From an uncultured Bacteroidales bacterium (GTDB taxonomy: Bacteria; Bacteroidota; Bacteroidia; Bacteroidales; F082): DNA of 36,211 nucleotides. Location: the NCBI GenBank assembly GCA_947166105.1, contig CAMVCZ010000034.1, forward strand, positions 1 through 36,211, in the 5' to 3' direction. The notes under the pieces are model-generated. The model saw nothing but the letters and a program-made list of their open reading frames with translations. It did not search any database and was not told the origin of the DNA. This document shows, one piece after another, positions 1-7,284 of the stretch; positions within the stretch are counted from its first letter, which is position 1, and each line of letters begins with the position of its first letter. Made by a program: the position numbers and the translations under genes.

Positions 1-232
1 AGATGAAAGCCACCACGCCTTGGTGGTTCTTGCGCGTCAGGCGGTTCATCTTCTCAATAGGCACAAATTGCACCGGCACGCCGTTCTTGCGGCAAGTGTT
101 GGCAATCTCAGAAATCTCCAACGAGCGCGTACCGCCTTGAATATAAACCTTTTCGATTTCCTTCTGCGAGCGAATCAGTTCCAAAACGGGATGTATCCCG
201 AACACCATGTTATTCTTGTAATTGTCTTCCAT
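1..232 (-). CDS. rlmB: 23S rRNA 2'-O-methyltransferase RlmB (SpoU family), N-terminal part
   Basis: Only the first 77 codons lie in the window; the gene runs off the left edge. The translation opens MEDNYKNNMVFGIHPV and continues through LIRSQKEIEKVYIQ to KMNRLTRKNHQGVVAF. This is the SpoU substrate-binding (L30e-like) domain that precedes the SPOUT methyltransferase domain in RlmB/TrmH-type enzymes. The family methylates a ribose in 23S rRNA (G2251 in E. coli). The start at 232 leaves only about 17 bases to a divergent TAnnTTTG element; an internal Met nine codons in is an alternative start. The catalytic domain is outside the window, so RlmB rather than another TrmH-family paralog is an inference from this N-terminus. 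Confidence 0.8.
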   Translation of the reverse strand, partial: MEDNYKNNMVFGIHPVLELIRSQKEIEKVYIQGGTRSLEISEIANTCRKNGVPVQFVPIEKMNRLTRKNHQGVVAFI

Positions 233-248
233 GACCTTAAATTTTCCG

Positions 249-256
249 CAAAGGTA
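249..256 (-). promoter_or_regulatory. -7 element for rlmB
   Basis: On the minus strand this reads TACCTTTG, a match to the Bacteroidota TAnnTTTG consensus, 17 bases before the rlmB start. I see no well-spaced TTG (-33). Confidence 0.55.
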
Positions 257-278
257 AGACTTTTTCCAACATTTTTCC

Positions 279-286
279 TAATTTTG
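279..286 (+). promoter_or_regulatory. -7 element for the TonB-domain gene
   Basis: TAATTTTG matches TAnnTTTG and lies 30 bases before the ATG at 317, back to back with the rlmB element. No clear TTG is seen 19-21 bases upstream. Confidence 0.5.
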
Positions 287-316
287 CAACATCAAACACT
301 TTCAAAAACGAACACC

Positions 317-1096
317 ATGAAGACTTTAAGACTCATCATCGCGCTTGCGGCCATCACGATTGGGATGCAAATGAAAGCGCAAATCACGGCACCTGAACCC
401 GTTGCGGGTCACGCACTTACCAAGGAATACATCACACAGAACCTTGTCTATCCCGTAGCCGACCTCGAGCGAGGCATCAGCGGAAAGGTTGTCGTCGGCT
501 TACATGTCGACGCGCAAGGCAATGCTAACCAATATGCCGTCAAGTCGAGTTTCAGCGAGGCGGCCTCTGCCGTCGCGCTCCATTTGGTGAAGACCATCCT
601 TTGGAAACCCGCCTTGAACATCGGCGTCCCCATCGAATACGACACCGATTATGAAGTCGACTTCAACGCCAAGAGCTACAAACGCTATTGGAAACGCCAC
701 GAGCGTCTTTCGGCTCCGCTCACCTTAGAAGCCGACACCTCTTATAAGATTTACGACTATAAGCAGTTGGAGGAGGTGGCCAAGCCCTATTTCGCCGACG
801 GCAGCAACATGGCCAACTACATTTTCCATAACCTGAAATTCCCTGCCGAGGCCAAGGAGCGCGAAATCCAAGGCACAGTGCGCCTGAGTTTTGTGGTCGA
901 AACCGACGGCTCCGTTTCCAACATCGTCGTGGTCAATTCAGTGGGCGGCGGCTGCGACAACGAGGCGGTCCGTCTGCTTCAGGAAACCATCTGGATTCCT
1001 GCCGAAAAGAACGGGAAATACGTCCGCAGCAACAACATGCAGGACATCACCTTTAGCATCGGCAACCGCAATTTCCAAGACGGCAATACTTATTAG
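317..1096 (+). CDS. secreted protein with two TonB C-terminal-like domains
   Basis: 259 residues. The N-terminus MKTLRLIIALAAITIGMQMKAQ is a signal peptide, so ATG 317 is preferred over the longer open frame that starts near position 20 and runs antisense to rlmB. Two repeats of the TonB C-terminal fold follow. The first (about residues 40-120) contains GISGKVVVGLHVDAQGN. The second (about 175-255) contains REIQGTVRLSFVVETDGS, the family's typical 'G.v.v.f.v..dG' pattern, then VVVNSVGGGCDNEAV. Proteins of this type in Bacteroidota are periplasmic or envelope associated, but many lack the transmembrane anchor of true TonB, as here, so energy transduction cannot be assumed. The specific partner is unknown. 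Confidence 0.82.
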   Translation: MKTLRLIIALAAITIGMQMKAQITAPEPVAGHALTKEYITQNLVYPVADLERGISGKVVVGLHVDAQGNANQYAVKSSFSEAASAVALHLVKTILWKPALNIGVPIEYDTDYEVDFNAKSYKRYWKRHERLSAPLTLEADTSYKIYDYKQLEEVAKPYFADGSNMANYIFHNLKFPAEAKEREIQGTVRLSFVVETDGSVSNIVVVNSVGGGCDNEAVRLLQETIWIPAEKNGKYVRSNNMQDITFSIGNRNFQDGNTY

Positions 1097-1117
1097 TTGA
1101 GAGTTTAGAGTTGAGAG
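1097..1117 (+). repeat. heptanucleotide array (TTnAGAG)3
   Basis: Directly after the stop codon come TTGAGAG, TTTAGAG and TTGAGAG, followed by a degenerate TTTTTGG. The period is exactly seven bases, as in three other intergenic arrays in this window, although the unit differs. Confidence 0.75.
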
Positions 1118-1188
1118 TTTTTGGAATCGCAAGTTAGTTTTTAATCTTAAATATTAAATTAAATCATTAAATAACAAATCATTACACA

Positions 1189-2103
1189 ATGAAAAAAGTT
1201 TTATTCACTGCATTGGCATTATCGTTTGCCATCATTTCTTTCGCACAGGACGAACAACCGCAAGGCTGGAGCCACAAAGGTAACGTCGGCCTCAATTTCG
1301 GACAAAGTTCCTACACCAACTGGGCTCCAGGCGGACAAAGCACCATCAACGGGCAAGGCCTCTTTTATTATGAAATCCGTTACCTGAAAAACAAGTTCAA
1401 GTGGGACAACACCCTGAACGCCGCTTTGGGCTACAGCATTTTCGACTTCAAGAAAAAGCCCATCAAAACCGACGACAAGATTGAATTCACCTCATTGGCG
1501 GGCCTGAAAGCCAACGAACAACTCAGTTACAGCGCCGAGTTGGCCTTCCGCTCGCAGTTCGCCAAGGGCTTCAAATACGATGAGGATTCCACCACCTACA
1601 TTTCGAAATTCCTCGCCCCGGCCTACATCAGCTTGGGTCTTGGTATCGAATGGGCACCCAATCCGCATTTTTCACTGTATTTCTCGCCTGTCACGGGCCG
1701 CATCACCATCGTCAACGATGACCGTTTGGCCGAGGAAGGTGCATTCGGTGTGAACGATTTGGACAAAAACGACACCATCCTTCACACCAACGCCCCCAAA
1801 GTGCGCTATGAGTTTGGTGCCCGCGCCGTGGCCAAATTCCAATATCCCATCGCAAAAAACATCGACTTCAACACGAAACTCGAACTCTTCTCCAACTACC
1901 TCAACCACCCCGAGCGCATCGACGTGGACTGGCAGAACATGCTCGTGCTGAAAGTCAACGACTGGCTCAACGCCAACATCGCCACACACCTTGTTTATGA
2001 CTACGATGTTCCGTTCTACGACGCAGCAGGCGTGAAAATCGAAGGCTCGAAAGTGCAATTCAAGGAAGTATTGTCCATAGGATTCATGATTAATTTGAAA
2101 TAA
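1189..2103 (+). CDS. DUF3078 family outer-membrane-type protein
   Basis: 304 residues. A signal peptide (about residues 1-19, ending SFAQ) is followed by WSHKGNVGLNFGQSSYTNWAPGGQ, the N-terminal signature I associate with DUF3078 proteins of Bacteroidota. The rest alternates aromatic and polar residues in beta-strand-like segments (YYEIRYLKNKFKWDN, ISLGLGIEWAPNPHFSLYFSP) and ends with a strand finishing GFMINLK, consistent with an outer-membrane beta-barrel. Function is not established for the family. It lies two bases before a metallophosphoesterase gene, so the two are probably cotranscribed. No TAnnTTTG element was found just upstream; the A/T-rich leader resembles other Bacteroidota 5' UTRs. 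Confidence 0.82.
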   Translation: MKKVLFTALALSFAIISFAQDEQPQGWSHKGNVGLNFGQSSYTNWAPGGQSTINGQGLFYYEIRYLKNKFKWDNTLNAALGYSIFDFKKKPIKTDDKIEFTSLAGLKANEQLSYSAELAFRSQFAKGFKYDEDSTTYISKFLAPAYISLGLGIEWAPNPHFSLYFSPVTGRITIVNDDRLAEEGAFGVNDLDKNDTILHTNAPKVRYEFGARAVAKFQYPIAKNIDFNTKLELFSNYLNHPERIDVDWQNMLVLKVNDWLNANIATHLVYDYDVPFYDAAGVKIEGSKVQFKEVLSIGFMINLK

Positions 2104-2105
2104 AA

Positions 2106-2609
2106 ATGCTGAAAATCGGTATCTTATCCGATACCCATTGTACCCTCGTGCCACAACTTTTCAACTTCTTCAAGGACGTTGACGAGTTGTGGCACGCTGG
2201 CGATTTGGGCAACATCCAAACGGCTGAGGCTTTGGCCAACTTCAAGCCTTTGCGGGCGGTTCATGGCAACATCGACGACCACACCGTGCGCCTGCAATAT
2301 CCCGAAGACCTGTTTTTCCATGTGGAAGATGTCAATGTCTACATGACCCACATCGGCGGTTATCCGGGACACTACATGCCCGAGGTCAAGCGCATCTTAG
2401 AGGAAAAAAAGCCAGACTTGTTCGTTTGCGGCCACTCACATATATTAAAGGTGATCTACGACAAGCAACTCAACCTGCTGCACATCAACCCGGGAGCGGC
2501 GGGCAACTCAGGCTTTCACAAGAAAATCACCTTCGTCAGAATGGCTGTCGAAGGGAAGACTTTCAAGGATATGGAAATCTTTGAGATTGACCGATTTAGG
2601 GTCATCTGA
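2106..2609 (+). CDS. yfcE: YfcE-like metallophosphoesterase
   Basis: 167 residues, the usual size of the YfcE/MJ0936 family. The metal-binding motifs of calcineurin-like phosphoesterases are present in order: GILSDTH (D-x-H, residues ~5-11), WHAGDLGN (GD), HGNID (GNxD), MTHIGG (His) and CGHSHIL (GHSH). The enzyme is expected to be cytosolic and to hydrolyse phosphodiesters; the natural substrate of this clade is not settled. It starts two bases after the DUF3078 gene, suggesting cotranscription. Its last 8 bases overlap the 3' end of the convergent DUF4293 gene, so the two messages have complementary ends. Confidence 0.9.
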   Translation: MLKIGILSDTHCTLVPQLFNFFKDVDELWHAGDLGNIQTAEALANFKPLRAVHGNIDDHTVRLQYPEDLFFHVEDVNVYMTHIGGYPGHYMPEVKRILEEKKPDLFVCGHSHILKVIYDKQLNLLHINPGAAGNSGFHKKITFVRMAVEGKTFKDMEIFEIDRFRVI

Positions 2610-3090
2610 TGCGGTCGGTGGAACGCACCTTCTTGATGTCCTTCTTCAGTCCCGATGCGGCGGCAATCGTAAGCAGCAAAGCGGGCAAAGGAAGAAAAGC
2701 ACCCACTTTGAATGTGGGGTCGGTACCAATCGGAGTGCCAATCACGCGAATGTAATAAGCGAAAACCACGGCAATCCAAGCCACGATGACAATGATGTCG
2801 ATGCGTGCCAACTTATGCAACTTGACGAATTGGGCCAACTTGACGGCACGGAACAGTCCCATAGCCAAATAACCGCTCAACACAACGACAGTAATGGTCA
2901 GGATGAGCACCGGCAAGGCAAACATACGCTTGAAAGGCACGTCGCCGTCAGGCAAAAGAGATTCAACGCCGAAAACATTGAATTTCAGAAGGTTCAACTC
3001 GCCAAAATATTCCGCTATCGGAACGAAAAACAGCAGCGCAAACAACAGCGCCGAAAGAAAAAAGAAAATGGATTGCAATCTTTGTGACAT
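2602..3090 (-). CDS. DUF4293 family membrane protein
   Basis: 162 residues. Four hydrophobic segments are visible: SIFFFLSALLFALLFFVPI (about 7-25), VLILTITVVVLSGYLAM (about 60-77), IDIIVIVAWIAVVFAYYI (about 97-114) and LPLPALLLTIAAASGL (about 131-147). The MSQRLQSI start and the basic tail KKDIKKVRSTDRIR fit the DUF4293 family, which is nearly confined to Bacteroidota. It is expected in the inner membrane; function unknown. It is divergent from rho, and that conserved-looking position is the only contextual clue. Confidence 0.8.
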   Translation of the reverse strand: MSQRLQSIFFFLSALLFALLFFVPIAEYFGELNLLKFNVFGVESLLPDGDVPFKRMFALPVLILTITVVVLSGYLAMGLFRAVKLAQFVKLHKLARIDIIVIVAWIAVVFAYYIRVIGTPIGTDPTFKVGAFLPLPALLLTIAAASGLKKDIKKVRSTDRIR

Positions 3091-3113
3091 AGTTTGTTCG
3101 TTTTAAAATCGGG

Positions 3114-3121
3114 CAAAGTTA
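3114..3121 (-). promoter_or_regulatory. -7 element for the DUF4293 gene
   Basis: The minus strand reads TAACTTTG (TAnnTTTG), 23 bases before the start at 3090. No TTG at the ideal distance. Confidence 0.5.
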
Positions 3122-3141
3122 CGATTTTTTTCAACAAAAAC

Positions 3142-3172
3142 TTGCCAATTCAAAAAAAAAGCCCTACCTTTG
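3142..3172 (+). promoter_or_regulatory. rho promoter (TTG-N20-TACCTTTG)
   Basis: TTG at 3142-3144 and TACCTTTG at 3165-3172, separated by 20 bases, match the Bacteroidota -33/-7 consensus closely. Transcription would begin near 3178, giving a leader of about 100 bases before the rho ATG, long enough for the Rho autoregulation known in other bacteria (not shown here). Confidence 0.7.
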
Positions 3173-3279
3173 CCAAACTTTTTTACGGGTCAAGACAAAT
3201 GTAGACCCCAAAAACATCCCAATCGAAATTATTGTATCACTCTTACATTCCGCAAGGAATCATCACATCAATTATTTAT

Positions 3280-5139
3280 ATGTACAACATCTTTGAACTC
3301 AATGAGAAGTCGCTCGACGACCTCAAAATCATTGCAACTGAAATGGGCATTGATGATGAAAATAGGGACAGAACCCAACTCATTTACGACATCATCGACC
3401 ATCAAGTTGACCATCCTGACATCAAGAAAAGCGAAAAGCCAAAAAAGAAGCAAAAAACCAAAAACGACAAGCCAGAACCCAAGCCCGAACCTGTCGCAGA
3501 AACCCCAAAAGAACCCAAGAAACAAGATGAAAAGCCTGTAAAAGAACCCGTTGCGCCTGTTGCAGAAGCTACTGAACCCTCCAACAACGGCGAAGCCCAA
3601 CCCAAGCGCAACAAGCGTCCGCGCATCGTAAAGGGTGCTGAAGGCAACGAACAACCCAAGACCACGCCTGCCCCAGTCGCAGAAACGCCCGTGGCTACCG
3701 AGCCTCGACCTGAAAAAACGGAAGAACCCGCTCCTGTTTCGCCCCCTGAAGTCGCTGACAATGAAGAATTTGTAGAGCCGAAGCCGAATTTCGAGAAACG
3801 CGAGAACTTCAAGCAAAAGCGTAAACATACCCAAGAAAATAACAATATAGTTGAAACGGCTCCCAAGGAGGAAGACGTTGCCGAGGAAGAAATTCCCATC
3901 GAGGAAATCCCTATGAATGAGAGCAATCCCCAGCAGCGGCAAGACAAGCAAGAAAGATTTGAAAAGCAAGAAAAGGAGCGTTTTGAGCAGCGTCAGCGCC
4001 GCGACGAACTCGTCATACAGTTCGACAGTTCCGTACATGCTGAGGGCGTATTGGAAATCATGCCCGAGGGTTTCGGTTACCTGCGGTCGTCCGATTACAA
4101 CTACCTGCCTTCGCCCGACGACATCTACGTTTCGCAATCGCAAATCAAGTTGATGGGCCTGAAGACCGGCGACACCATCCTCGGTGTTATCCGTCCGCCC
4201 AAGGCTGGCGAGAAATACTTCCCGCTCATCAAAGTCGACCTCATCAATGGCAGACGCCCCGAGGAAGTGCGCGACCGCCTTGGCTTCGACTTCCTTACGC
4301 CCCTGTTCCCCAACGAAAAATTCAACATTACGGGACACAAAGGCTGCACCATCTCCACACGCATCATGGACCTCTTCGCCCCCATCGGCAAAGGCCAGCG
4401 CGGACTGATTGTGGCCCAGCCCAAGACTGGTAAAACCGTGTTGCTCAAGGAAGTGGCCAACGCCATCGCTGCCAACCACCCTGAAGTCTACCTGATTGTT
4501 TTGCTTATCGACGAGCGCCCCGAGGAAGTCACCGACATGCGTCGCAGCGTGAAGGCCGAGGTTGTTGCCTCCACTTTCGACGAGCCTGCCGCGAAACATG
4601 TGCAGATTGCCAACATCGTCCTCGAAAAGGCCAAACGCCTCACCGAATGTGGCCATGACGTGGTGATTCTGCTCGACTCCATCACCCGTTTGGCCCGCGC
4701 CTACAACACCGTTTCGCCCGCCTCGGGCAAGGTGCTTTCGGGCGGTGTGGAAGCCAACGCCTTGCAGAAGCCGAAACGCTTCTTCGGTGCTGCACGTAAA
4801 ATCGAAAACGGCGGCTCGCTCACCATTTTGGCCACCGCCCTTATCGATACGGGTTCCAGAATGGACGAAGTCATATTTGAGGAATTCAAGGGTACCGGCA
4901 ACATGGAACTGCAACTCGACCGCCGCCTGACCAACAAGCGCATCTTCCCGTCCATCGACATCGTGGCCTCCGGCACTCGCCGCGACGACCTTTTGGTCGA
5001 CGAAAAGACATTGGCTCGCGTGTGGGCTTTGCGCAACCACTTCTCAGACATGACCCCCGTGGAAGCAATGGAATTCCTGAAAGACCGCATCGCCAAAACC
5101 ATCAACAACGAAGAGTTTTTGATGAGTTTGGACAAATAA
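3280..5139 (+). CDS. rho: transcription termination factor Rho
   Basis: 619 residues from the ATG at 3280 ([15 protein letters not shown]), which begins the Rho N-terminal helical domain; an in-frame ATG 16 codons earlier lacks family resemblance. A long disordered lysine/proline/glutamate-rich insert spans about residues 50-245, much larger than in E. coli Rho (419 residues) and typical of Bacteroidota. Next come the RNA-binding cold-shock domain ([15 protein letters not shown], about 265-280) and the hexameric ATPase with Walker A QPKTGKT (about 388-394), [16 protein letters not shown], Walker [17 protein letters not shown] and the Q-loop/R-loop region [26 protein letters not shown]. It releases RNA polymerase from untranslated transcripts. 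An intrinsic terminator follows immediately. Confidence 0.97.
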   Translation: MYNIFELNEKSLDDLKIIATEMGIDDENRDRTQLIYDIIDHQVDHPDIKKSEKPKKKQKTKNDKPEPKPEPVAETPKEPKKQDEKPVKEPVAPVAEATEPSNNGEAQPKRNKRPRIVKGAEGNEQPKTTPAPVAETPVATEPRPEKTEEPAPVSPPEVADNEEFVEPKPNFEKRENFKQKRKHTQENNNIVETAPKEEDVAEEEIPIEEIPMNESNPQQRQDKQERFEKQEKERFEQRQRRDELVIQFDSSVHAEGVLEIMPEGFGYLRSSDYNYLPSPDDIYVSQSQIKLMGLKTGDTILGVIRPPKAGEKYFPLIKVDLINGRRPEEVRDRLGFDFLTPLFPNEKFNITGHKGCTISTRIMDLFAPIGKGQRGLIVAQPKTGKTVLLKEVANAIAANHPEVYLIVLLIDERPEEVTDMRRSVKAEVVASTFDEPAAKHVQIANIVLEKAKRLTECGHDVVILLDSITRLARAYNTVSPASGKVLSGGVEANALQKPKRFFGAARKIENGGSLTILATALIDTGSRMDEVIFEEFKGTGNMELQLDRRLTNKRIFPSIDIVASGTRRDDLLVDEKTLARVWALRNHFSDMTPVEAMEFLKDRIAKTINNEEFLMSLDK

Positions 5140-5157
5140 TTTCACAACAAAACCAAC

Positions 5158-5195
5158 AAAAAGTGACGCAAGAAAATCTTCGCGTCACTTTTTTT
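5158..5195 (+). terminator. intrinsic terminator of rho
   Basis: Perfect 12-bp stem: AAAAAGTGACGC (5158-5169) pairs with GCGTCACTTTTT (5182-5193), loop 5170-5181, followed by more T. It sits 19 bases after the rho stop codon. Confidence 0.9.
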
Positions 5196-5198
5196 GTC

Positions 5199-5206
5199 TA
5201 TTTTTG
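5199..5206 (+). promoter_or_regulatory. possible -7 element for the LolA-like gene
   Basis: TATTTTTG matches TAnnTTTG but ends only four bases before the ATG at 5211, and there is no TTG near -33. If real, the transcript would be almost or fully leaderless; a chance match in a T-rich stretch is equally possible. Confidence 0.3.
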
Positions 5207-5210
5207 GCCC

Positions 5211-5813
5211 ATGAAAAAACTGCTAATCTTTGTAACTATCTTGCTGTCAGTGCAATTGTATGCACAGGATACTGTTTTACTACGACACATCAAAGAGGCC
5301 AACATGGAAGTGGCCACTTTCCAATCCAACATCACAAGGCATTTGGTGACATCGAGCGACATCACCGACCGCAACGGGGAACTCCAGTTTATGGCTCCCG
5401 GCAAACTCTGCACCGAATTTGACAATGGTACTTATCTGATTATCAATGACAACCGTATCAAACTCGACATTGGATATTTCCACGGGACATTCAAGATCAG
5501 GAAAAAAGGATTGATGCGCTCCTTCGCCAACCTGTTTCTCTATGCTTTTCAAGGTCGATGCCAAGACTTGGCCGAAGAAAACAACTATTTCATTGAAACA
5601 CAAACCGATGAGAATTTCCATATCGTCACTCTGACGACCAAGAAAAAGAGTTTTCTCGGCATTGGCTACAAAACGGCGGTATTCCATTTCGGGCTTGAAG
5701 ACCTGCTCATCAAGGAACTCATTCTCACCGACTACAGAGATACACATGACACCTATCGGCTCCTTGCTCCAGTCATTAACGGGAATATGGACGAAAGCAA
5801 ATTCAGCCTGTAA
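5211..5813 (+). CDS. LolA-like outer-membrane lipoprotein carrier
   Basis: 200 residues. Signal peptide MKKLLIFVTILLSVQLYAQ (residues 1-19) sets the start at 5211. The mature part has the LolA pattern: a helix (LLRHIKEANMEVATFQSNITRHL) leading into strands (GELQFMAPGKLCTEFDNGTYLIINDNRIKLDI), where LolA proteins carry 'f.G.i.f..P.....f..p....i.dG..l..yd'. LolA is a periplasmic chaperone that carries lipoproteins from LolCDE to the outer membrane; divergent homologues such as this one may do other periplasmic jobs. It lies between the rho terminator and the convergent mpl gene, whose coding end is two bases away, with no terminator visible between. Confidence 0.7.
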   Translation: MKKLLIFVTILLSVQLYAQDTVLLRHIKEANMEVATFQSNITRHLVTSSDITDRNGELQFMAPGKLCTEFDNGTYLIINDNRIKLDIGYFHGTFKIRKKGLMRSFANLFLYAFQGRCQDLAEENNYFIETQTDENFHIVTLTTKKKSFLGIGYKTAVFHFGLEDLLIKELILTDYRDTHDTYRLLAPVINGNMDESKFSL

Positions 5814-5815
5814 AG

Positions 5816-7171
5816 TTATGCGTATAAGGACTTTAGGTCATCGGTCGTCAGGCCGTTGAAATCGCCGCTGCTCATAAAAGCACCGACCACATTCTTCCGC
5901 TGGCCTTTTTCCAAAAGTGTCACTAATTCGGCTTTGCTGTGAACAACTTTCAAGTCGGGACGGCCAAAACCTTCTACAATTCTCGCATCTGGCATCAGTT
6001 CAAGTTTCTTGATGGCCACGGCGTGTGGGTCGTAGAACACAATGGCGGTATCGGCCAACTTCAAGGCATCGCGGTAATGGTCGATGAAAACTTCGCTGAG
6101 GCTGCTGTAAGTGTGCAACTCAAACACCGCAATCAAATGTTTCTCAGGGAATTGCTCGCGCAAGGCCTTCACGCTCGCATTCACTTTTGAAGGCGCATGG
6201 GCAAAATCGCGGAAGACGAAATTGTCGCCATTGTTGAACAAAAGTTCCAAACGCCTTGCCGCACCTTTGAAGGAGGAAATGGCCTCATAGAATTGCACAT
6301 CCGTCACGCCCAACTGCCTGCAAACCAATCGCGCCGCGTTGATGTTTTTCATGTTGTGGCTACCGAAAACACCCACTTCCCTCCTACTGCCTTCGGGCAA
6401 TAGCAAAAAGGTTTTCAGTCCATCGCTCTCGAAAGGATGAACGCCGTAGCCAATGGTCTGGCATTGTGCGCCTTGGGCAATTTTCTCGGCTTCAATGTCG
6501 GTTTGGTCGTAAATCAGGCAGCCGCCTTTTTCGATGGTGCGGACGAAGATCCTGAATTGCTCCAAATAATTATCAAAGGTGGGGAAAACATTGACATGAT
6601 CCCAGCCAATGCCGCTAATCACCGCAATATGAGGATGATAATGGTGGAACTTCGGAACTCGGTCGATAGGCGAAGTGAGGTATTCGTCGCCTTCCATCAC
6701 CATGTATTTGGCCGTTTCGCTGAGGCGCACCATCACATCAAAGCCTTCCAACTGCGCCCCAACCATGAAATCCGTCTCAATGCCGACTTGTTTCAGTACA
6801 TGTAGAATCATGGAAGTGATGGTCGTTTTGCCATGGCTGCCGCCGACAACGATGCGCGTTTTGTCCTTGCTTTGCTCGTAAAGGTATTCGGGATAGGAAT
6901 ACACCTTCAAGCCAAGTTCCTGAGCGCGAACCAATTCTGGGTTGTCGATGCGTGCGTGCATACCCAAAATTACAGCATCGTAACTATCATCAAGTTTTTC
7001 GGGAAACCAGCCCCAGCGGGGCGGCAAGATTCCTTCATTGGCCAAGCGCGACTTGCTCGGCTCAAAGATTTCGTCATCCGAACCCGTGACTTCATAACCC
7101 TTGCGGTGCAAGGCAATGGCGAGGTTGTGCATGGCACTCCCGCCTATAGCAATAAAATGGACTTTTTTCAT
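5816..7171 (-). CDS. mpl: UDP-MurNAc:L-Ala-gamma-D-Glu-meso-DAP ligase (murein peptide recycling)
   Basis: 451 residues from MKKVHFIAIGGSAMHNLAIA; the open frame extends 22 codons further upstream, but that stretch covers the promoter. The Mur-ligase architecture is clear: N-terminal Rossmann domain (GGSAMHN, DDEIFEPSKSRL), ATP-binding loop GGSHGKTTITSM (about residues 110-121), central-domain VMEGDEY and HVNVFPT, and the C-terminal domain with DFAHAPSKVNASVKALR. Mpl ligates recovered tripeptide to UDP-MurNAc, distinguishing it from MurC by the MHN motif near the N-terminus and by the HAPSKV motif. It is cytosolic. Convergent with the LolA-like gene. Confidence 0.92.
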   Translation of the reverse strand: MKKVHFIAIGGSAMHNLAIALHRKGYEVTGSDDEIFEPSKSRLANEGILPPRWGWFPEKLDDSYDAVILGMHARIDNPELVRAQELGLKVYSYPEYLYEQSKDKTRIVVGGSHGKTTITSMILHVLKQVGIETDFMVGAQLEGFDVMVRLSETAKYMVMEGDEYLTSPIDRVPKFHHYHPHIAVISGIGWDHVNVFPTFDNYLEQFRIFVRTIEKGGCLIYDQTDIEAEKIAQGAQCQTIGYGVHPFESDGLKTFLLLPEGSRREVGVFGSHNMKNINAARLVCRQLGVTDVQFYEAISSFKGAARRLELLFNNGDNFVFRDFAHAPSKVNASVKALREQFPEKHLIAVFELHTYSSLSEVFIDHYRDALKLADTAIVFYDPHAVAIKKLELMPDARIVEGFGRPDLKVVHSKAELVTLLEKGQRKNVVGAFMSSGDFNGLTTDDLKSLYA

Positions 7172-7187
7172 CTTTGGATATTTCTTG

Positions 7188-7218
7188 CAAAAGTAAGGCT
7201 TTTGGGATTGCTCCGCAA
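7188..7218 (-). promoter_or_regulatory. mpl promoter (TTG-N20-TACTTTTG)
   Basis: On the minus strand TTG (7216-7218) and TACTTTTG (7188-7195) are 20 bases apart. The transcript would start about ten bases before the ATG at 7171, which supports the chosen start. Confidence 0.7.
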
Positions 7219-7284
7219 GAAATCTTTCAAAAATCAAAACAAAAACAACAAAATCATTTTTTGTGGTTTCTCTCCTTTAAGGCA

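Noticed and set aside
20..316. N-terminal extension of the TonB-domain protein
   Set aside because: The extension has no signal for export, runs antisense to rlmB and covers both divergent promoters, while Met at 317 begins a good signal peptide.
3268..5040. 590-codon open frame antisense to rho
   Set aside because: The translation is His/Val/Gly/Phe-rich with no recognisable domain and mirrors the codon bias of rho on the other strand. Similar antisense frames lie opposite uvrD (18001-19023), secDF (31245-32147) and the ABC permease (28327-29136).
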